Shown here piece after piece: positions 60,898 to 64,000 of a stretch of 64,000 nt of DNA. Under the pieces are notes generated by a model that made no database searches, was not told the DNA's origin, and was given only the letters and a program-made list of their open reading frames with translations. The stretch is from contig NZ_CP150269.1 in assembly GCF_037976825.1 (NCBI RefSeq), positions 3,547,501 through 3,611,500 of the forward strand, given 5' to 3'. The translations under genes were made by a program, and so were the position numbers. Every line of letters begins with the position of its first letter. The first letter of the stretch is position 1. Source of the stretch: Paenibacillus sp. FSL K6-1330 (GTDB lineage: Bacteria > Bacillota > Bacilli > Paenibacillales > Paenibacillaceae).

Positions 60898-61836
60898 ATG
60901 CTGAATTCATTATTATCTCCAAACACGCAATGGGTGCTATTGAGCACGTTAATCCTGGGCATGGCAGCTGGCATGATTGGCTGTCTCGCCTATTGGAAGC
61001 GGCAAAGTTTGATGAGTGACGCGTTGTCTCATGCGGCTCTTCCCGGTGTGGTGGTTGCTTTTGCATTGACGGGAAGCAAGAATCTGCTGGTGATGATACT
61101 CGGGGCTGCTGCCAGCGCATTAATCGGGGCCTGGATGATCCAGTGGATCCGTACCTCCAGCCGCATTAAGGAAGATACGGCCATGGGCATGATTCTATCT
61201 GTATTTTTCGGATTGGGCATTATGCTGCTTACAATTGTGAACCGTACAGCGGGCGGGAATCAGAGCGGACTGGATAACTTTATTTTCGGCCAGGCTGCGT
61301 CCATGGTTCGTAAGGATGTTTTTACGATGCTCATCCTGGCAGCTTTAGTTATTCTGGTCGTCTCGATTGGCTTTAAGGAATGGAAGCTGTTTCTGTTTGA
61401 TCCCGATTTTGCCCGGGGATTAGGGTTGAATAGCCGTCTGATGAATACACTCTATATGGGGGTGCTCGTTCTCGTCATCGTCATTGGCATTCAGGCTGTC
61501 GGCGTCATTCTGATGGCGGCCATGCTAATCATACCTTCCGTCAGCGCAAGATATTGGACTCAATCCTTTAAAATGATGGTCATTTTGTCGGCTATATTTG
61601 GAGGCGGCTCCGGGTTTGTTGGTACCCTGGTCAGCACAATGGGGAAAGGATGGCCAACAGGACCGTTTATCGTTGTAGCCTCTTCTGTATTGTTCACGGT
61701 TTCCCTGATCTTCGGTGCTGAGAAGGGGTTGCTGATCCAGGCACTGCAGCTCCGCTCTCAGAAAAAAGAACATATGGACTCCCATAACCAACCTGTTTTA
61801 AGTCCCCGGCTGTCCGAAAGGGGGGGCAATCAATGA
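60898..61836 (+). CDS. mntC: Manganese ABC transporter permease
   Basis: 312 residues, three bases after the mntB stop codon. About nine membrane helices of the ABC-3 (FecCD-like metal) type: AAGMIGCLAYWKRQSLMSDALSHAALPGVV, then EDTAMGMILSVFFGLGIMLL and IQAVGVILMAAMLIIPSVSARYW. The D-A-L-S-H-A motif lies on the metal path. A charged tail (about 285-312) is longer than in the partner MntD. Overlaps the next permease by four bases. Two distinct permeases in one operon are typical of Bacillus MntCD. Confidence 0.92.
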   Translation: MLNSLLSPNTQWVLLSTLILGMAAGMIGCLAYWKRQSLMSDALSHAALPGVVVAFALTGSKNLLVMILGAAASALIGAWMIQWIRTSSRIKEDTAMGMILSVFFGLGIMLLTIVNRTAGGNQSGLDNFIFGQAASMVRKDVFTMLILAALVILVVSIGFKEWKLFLFDPDFARGLGLNSRLMNTLYMGVLVLVIVIGIQAVGVILMAAMLIIPSVSARYWTQSFKMMVILSAIFGGGSGFVGTLVSTMGKGWPTGPFIVVASSVLFTVSLIFGAEKGLLIQALQLRSQKKEHMDSHNQPVLSPRLSERGGNQ

Positions 61837-62735
61837 CCTACACAGGATGGATATTGCTTACGGCCTCTCTCGTCGGATTGTCTTGCGGTATCGTTGGCGT
61901 GTTCCTGATATTGCGCAGAATGGCGATGATGGCTGATGCTATCAGTCATACTGTACTGCTTGGAATCGTAACGGCGTTTATCGTCACAAGAGAACTAAGC
62001 GGACCTCATATGCTGATCGGTGCGATTATTGCCGGATTGCTGACAGCGGTCCTCGTTCAATGGTTTCATTCCCGGGGCGTTCAGCAGGATGCATCTATCG
62101 GTGTTGTGTTTACAACCTTGTTTGCGATTGGCGTCATCCTGATTGCAACTCAGGTGGGCAATGCGCATCTGGATACCAAGCATGCCCTCATGGGCGAGAT
62201 TACGTTTGTGCCTTGGGAATTGATACACGTCCCTCTATTAGGGGAGGTGCCAAAAGCTACCTTCATGCTGGCAGCCGTGCTCCTCGTCGTGCTTATCGTC
62301 ATCCTGGCTTTCTATAAGGAATGGAAGATTACGTCCTTTGATCCGGCTTTGGCGGCTAGTATCGGCATTCCTGTCGTACTCATGCACTATGTATTTATGT
62401 CGCTGGTCTCCATCACAACGGTTGCATCGTTTGATGCCGTGGGAGCGATCATGGTGGTGGCTATGCTTATAACACCTGCCGCCGCGGCCTATCTATGGAC
62501 GGATAAACTCTCCATCATGCTGGTGTTAAGCGGAGCATTCGGCGTCATTTCTGCATTCATGGGTTACTATGTCGCGTTATGGCTGGACACCTCCATCTCA
62601 GGCTCTATGGCATTTGCCACAGGAATTGTATTTATTCTCAGCTTTCTGTTCTCTCCGAGACATGGCGTGCTTTCCCGTTATCTTCATAAATTTAATACGC
62701 ACGGCAGCGAAGAGAAACTGAACGGTGTATCCTAA
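61833..62735 (+). CDS. mntD: Manganese ABC transporter permease, second subunit
   Basis: 300 residues, ABC-3 fold with about eight helices: SCGIVGVFLILRRMAMMADAISHTVLLGIV carries the same D-A-I-S-H motif, and ASFDAVGAIMVVAMLITPAAAAYLW the conserved end of the metal path. It overlaps mntC by four bases and ends the operon; a terminator follows at 62752. It completes an MntABCD importer. Confidence 0.92.
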   Translation: MTYTGWILLTASLVGLSCGIVGVFLILRRMAMMADAISHTVLLGIVTAFIVTRELSGPHMLIGAIIAGLLTAVLVQWFHSRGVQQDASIGVVFTTLFAIGVILIATQVGNAHLDTKHALMGEITFVPWELIHVPLLGEVPKATFMLAAVLLVVLIVILAFYKEWKITSFDPALAASIGIPVVLMHYVFMSLVSITTVASFDAVGAIMVVAMLITPAAAAYLWTDKLSIMLVLSGAFGVISAFMGYYVALWLDTSISGSMAFATGIVFILSFLFSPRHGVLSRYLHKFNTHGSEEKLNGVS

Positions 62736-62751
62736 AAAAAGGATGCTGTAT

Positions 62752-62787
62752 GAAGCTTGGGCGATAAGATGCCCAGGCTTCTTTTTG
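62752..62787 (+). terminator. Terminator of mntABCD
   Basis: GAAGCTTGGGC pairs with GCCCAGGCTTC (one G-T) around GATAAGAT, followed by TTTTTG. Confidence 0.85.
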
Positions 62788-62870
62788 TCTTCCAAAATAT
62801 GGGGTGTGGTATAATCAGGAAAAAATGTCGTGTTGTGATGAATGAAGATTATTTCAGGGAGTGAGTACAT

Positions 62871-63398
62871 ATGCAGATGGAGTCAACAAGACTGGTAATC
62901 CGGGATTTTCAGGAGGAGGATTTTGCCAGTATTCATGCCTACGCCTCTGACCCGTTAGTGACCGAGTATACGATGTGGGGACCGAATACGGAAGAGGATA
63001 CCTTAGAATATTTAAAGGAAATCCGCCAAATGAAAGAGCAGAGTCCCCGTGACAGTTATGAACTGGCGATCGTGCTGAAAGATAGCGGCCGTTTAATCGG
63101 GGGTGTGGGTCTTCACCGATCGAAGACGAACGCAGAGCTTGGGTACTGCTTGAATTCCGCCTATTGGCGACAGGGTTATGCTACGGAAGCTGCTAGCGTC
63201 ATGTGCCGTTTTGGTTTTAAGGAGCTGGGAGTTCATCGGATCTACGCCACCTGCAGGCCGGGAAACATCGGGTCAGCAGCGGTTATGCGTCATATCGGAA
63301 TGAAGCAGGAAGGGCATCTTCGGCAGCACCTATGGTTTAAAGGGGCTTACCATGATTCCTATTTATTCTCCATCCTCAAAGATGAATTCGAGATCTAA
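62871..63398 (+). CDS. GNAT-family acetyltransferase (RimJ/RimL-like)
   Basis: 175 residues. STRLVIRDFQEEDFASIHAYASDP is the standard opening, GYCLNSAYWRQGYATEAASVMCRFGF the acetyl-CoA loop and helix (R-Q-G-Y-A-T-E), and HRIYATCRPGNIGSAAVMRHIGM the strand 5 region; ends MKQEGHLRQHLWFKG. Similar to resistance-type and N-terminal acetyltransferases; the acceptor cannot be told. GGGAGTGAG precedes ATG. The NUDIX gene follows after 33 bases, likely same transcript. Confidence 0.88.
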   Translation: MQMESTRLVIRDFQEEDFASIHAYASDPLVTEYTMWGPNTEEDTLEYLKEIRQMKEQSPRDSYELAIVLKDSGRLIGGVGLHRSKTNAELGYCLNSAYWRQGYATEAASVMCRFGFKELGVHRIYATCRPGNIGSAAVMRHIGMKQEGHLRQHLWFKGAYHDSYLFSILKDEFEI

Positions 63399-63431
63399 AA
63401 TCTATCATATTGTTAAGGAGCTCCTGCCTAC

Positions 63432-63941
63432 ATGGATAATACCGAATTGTTGATCCGTCATAACGGAATTTCGATTTACGAGGAAGCGTCAGGTAAAGTG
63501 TATTATACCAAAGAGAATCATGTGTCCGTTGTTGTTCTGGCTAAGCATGGCGATCAACTGCTGCTAATCCGTCAATATCGCGCCGCCGTGGATGACTACG
63601 TCATTCAGTTACCCGGCGGTGGCGTATTCGAGGAGGAGGACCTGGAATCGGCAGCACGCCGAGAGATGCTGGAAGAAACGGGCTGCACATGCGGCAAGCT
63701 TTATTATCTGGGCAAGCTGTATCCGGCGTCCTGGAGATGCAATGAAGTCGCCCATGTTTATTATACCGATGAGGTGATAAGTCAAGCGGATCAACAGCTC
63801 GAGGGATACGAGCGTATTGACGTAGTAAGAATGAGCGTAACGGAATGCCTGCACCGGATTAAGGAGAACGAGCTGCAGGACTCCGAGCTGGTCTTTGCGA
63901 TGATGCAAGGTTTGCTCAAGGGCTTCTTTCAGCATATATAA
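63432..63941 (+). CDS. NUDIX hydrolase (ADP-ribose pyrophosphatase-like)
   Basis: 169 residues; AAGGAG before ATG. The NUDIX box is intact: LPGGGVFEEEDLESAARREMLEETGC at about 58-83 fits G-x5-E-x7-R-E-x-L-E-E-x-G. VVVLAKHGDQLLLIRQYRAAV is the preceding strand pair; the R-Q-Y-R motif with a following P-G-G is typical of ADP-ribose/GDP-mannose pyrophosphatases. It hydrolyses a nucleoside diphosphate linked to another group; the substrate is by family. Possibly co-transcribed with the GNAT upstream. Confidence 0.9.
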   Translation: MDNTELLIRHNGISIYEEASGKVYYTKENHVSVVVLAKHGDQLLLIRQYRAAVDDYVIQLPGGGVFEEEDLESAARREMLEETGCTCGKLYYLGKLYPASWRCNEVAHVYYTDEVISQADQQLEGYERIDVVRMSVTECLHRIKENELQDSELVFAMMQGLLKGFFQHI

Positions 63942-63956
63942 CGGAGGTTCATATTT

Positions 63957-64000
63957 ATGGAGTTTGTTGGGATTTTTATGACTGTGTTAAGTATCATTGT
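63957..64000 (+). CDS. Start of a gene, probably membrane protein (partial)
   Basis: ATG 63957 follows CGGAGG (63942-63947) and opens a frame to the window edge: MEFVGIFMTVLSII. The hydrophobic run suggests a first membrane helix or signal. Only 14 residues are visible, so no family can be given. Confidence 0.55.
   Translation, partial: MEFVGIFMTVLSII

Noticed and set aside
1-64000. CRISPR arrays, insertion sequences, prophage, rRNA or tRNA genes
   Set aside because: No regularly spaced repeats, transposase, integrase, structural phage or RNA gene signatures were seen on either strand. Weak ones could be missed by reading alone.

Overview
The window looks like chromosomal DNA of a Paenibacillus-type, Gram-positive, spore-forming Bacillota. 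The signs are moderate GC content, strong AGGAGG ribosome binding sites, frequent GTG and TTG starts, a YhcN/YlaJ-type sporulation lipoprotein, MocR-type regulators, TmrB, MntABCD, CsaA, and large multidomain secreted glycosidases with discoidin, fibronectin III and NPCBM modules. No rRNA, tRNA, CRISPR array, phage module or insertion sequence was recognised. The taxonomic call is inference from gene content, not from a marker gene.

Layout. 1-0.8 kb: the end of a histidine kinase, a frame-disrupted gene and an amidase remnant. 0.8-2.8 kb: an AraC regulator and an SDR oxidoreductase. 2.9-7.6 kb: a lipoprotein-tatA-tatC operon divergent from a three-gene membrane dehydrogenase (Tat-signal small subunit, GMC flavoprotein, lipoprotein cytochrome c). 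7.7-10.3 kb: a lipase-like hydrolase, an unknown membrane protein and an AraC gene with a suspect 5' end. 10.5-15 kb: a 1484-residue secreted protein joining a metallophosphoesterase to a GH8 glycosidase. 15.3-16.6 kb: an amino acid permease. 16.9-22.9 kb: a two-component system followed by two tandem paralogous membrane-anchored hydrolases with near-identical upstream regions, then a third hydrolase. 23.4-27.9 kb: a secreted unknown and a GH20 hexosaminidase. 28.3-33.4 kb: a phosphonate-type ABC importer (phnDCEE) divergent from a 5'-nucleotidase-like phosphoesterase, with a four-hexamer PhoP-type box between them. 33.5-43 kb: an MFS remnant, DinB, a TsuA/TusA thiosulfate uptake pair, an XRE-AbrB regulator with an ABC-2 exporter, a DUF4261-like protein, an acetyltransferase, a TolB-like propeller, MarR, and a broken substrate-binding protein gene. 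43-46 kb: a LacI regulator with a secreted phosphoesterase-NPCBM protein. 46.2-54 kb: an XRE-cupin regulator/LysE exporter pair, L-lactate dehydrogenase, a thioredoxin-like protein, two MocR regulators, arylamine N-acetyltransferase and CsaA. 54-58.8 kb: a membrane protein, a lipoprotein class B PBP, a VOC protein, GNATs and TmrB. 59-62.7 kb: mntABCD with two MntR-like boxes. The window ends with a GNAT, a NUDIX hydrolase and the start of one more gene.

Themes. Much of the window concerns phosphorus and polymer scavenging (the PhoP-boxed phn operon, three metallophosphoesterases, GH8 and GH20) and envelope functions (PBP, TmrB, the Tat substrate complex, membrane hydrolases). The least explained signals are the phosphoesterase-GH8 fusion, and the 11-bp-phased repeats that link a two-component system to a duplicated hydrolase gene. 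Several loci (about 0.1-0.3, 10.3, 33.5, 39.8 and 42.7 kb) carry broken reading frames. Some look like real decay. Two look like single-base homopolymer changes that could be sequencing errors.
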